Below are positions 63,691 to 64,000 of a DNA stretch of 64,000 nt, piece after piece. The position numbers were made by a program, and so were the translations under genes. The stretch covers positions 29,664,001 through 29,728,000 of the forward strand of contig OX463813.1 of assembly GCA_949825045.1 (NCBI GenBank), read 5' to 3'. Source of the DNA: Argyresthia goedartella. Taxonomy: Eukaryota > Arthropoda > Insecta > Lepidoptera > Argyresthiidae. The notes under the pieces are model-generated. The model ran no database searches. It was given only the letters and a program-made list of their open reading frames with translations, and was not told the DNA's origin. How positions within the stretch are numbered: the stretch's first letter is position 1; the number at the start of each line of letters is the position of its first letter.

Positions 63691-64000
63691 ATTTTTCTTG
63701 ACTTACAATCTATTGATGCCCTTAATATTACCTTAATAGTACTTTAGCGTCTAGCTACAAAGCCGCGCGCAATGGACAATGCACGTACCTACTGACCCGG
63801 CGGCGGCGGCGGCGGCGGCGCTAAGCGACAACATTCATTCATTCGTTTGTGTGCTACTTAACTTAAGCGATACTTAACTTGAGAGCCGTATTTGTATTGA
63901 GCCAAATTCATTACAATAGACAAACTTTAGGTAATATTTATCATATTTAATAACATTTTTACACCAAAAAACAAATTACGGATCTTTTGCACATTTTCAT
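63691..64000. other. Spacer with CGG repeat
   Basis: It contains a run of eight CGG units (63798-63821) followed by ATTCATTCATTCG. No gene is evident up to the window edge. Confidence 0.6.

Overview
The window is eukaryotic intergenic or heterochromatin-like DNA made almost entirely of transposable elements, most likely from a moth or butterfly. The reasons are the mix of repeats (tRNA-derived SINEs with a TTTCCTCACGATG body, a dispersed GGTTCCGTAC-ended repeat, PHD-finger ORF1 LINEs, BEL/Pao and Ty3/gypsy elements, a CTAG-ended Helitron-like piece), the long AT-rich spacers and the lack of any convincing multi-exon host gene. The order assignment rests on recognising repeat families from memory, not on a search. 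Almost every coding region is a transposon gene, and nearly all are broken.

Layout. 1-8712: a minus-strand BEL/Pao retrotransposon (gag, protease/RT/RNase H, and a leader with two 1-kb tandem units that are probably LTR). It is cut at 2000 by a 5'-truncated LINE (LINE A), and the BEL segment on the left of the LINE repeats 2321-2809 exactly. 8713-11700: three SINEs, a dispersed-repeat fragment and a nested MITE. 11716-17643: a nest of element A (terminal inverted repeats built on GATCCCGGGATC), interrupted by element B1 (non-coding, TG...CA ends, 4-bp target duplication CTTT), itself interrupted by LINE C, which has an open 670-residue RT frame. 17644-22690: LINE and Helitron fragments, SINEs, and a second, inverted B copy (B2) inside a SINE with its own target duplication CATG. 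22691-30300: spacer, a frameshifted LINE (LINE G), hairpins and four small inverted-repeat elements. 30297-32397: LINE D with an open RT frame. 32398-45736: SINEs, the dispersed repeat R, a DNA transposon (F) with a decayed DDE transposase, and LINE remnants.

45737-63258 is one 17.5-kb Ty3/gypsy element on the minus strand, with two LTRs of about 355 bp and a GTAC target duplication on the outside. It grew from about 6.7 kb by insertion of a full-length 5.05-kb LINE (LINE E) exactly where the 5' LTR meets the primer binding site, and by a later 5.8-kb tandem duplication that copied gag-pol plus the 3' part of LINE E. Both pol copies carry YVDN in place of the RT catalytic YVDD, a frameshift before integrase, and a piece resembling LTR end plus primer binding site inside integrase. 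63263-64000 holds another LINE fragment and a CGG repeat.

How the parts relate: autonomous RT sources (LINE C and D type) sit beside SINEs. LINE C and two SINE groups share their last 45-50 bases, as expected if LINE C-type RT mobilises those SINEs. The nesting gives a relative history: A before B1 before LINE C; SINE before B2; gypsy before LINE E before the tandem duplication.
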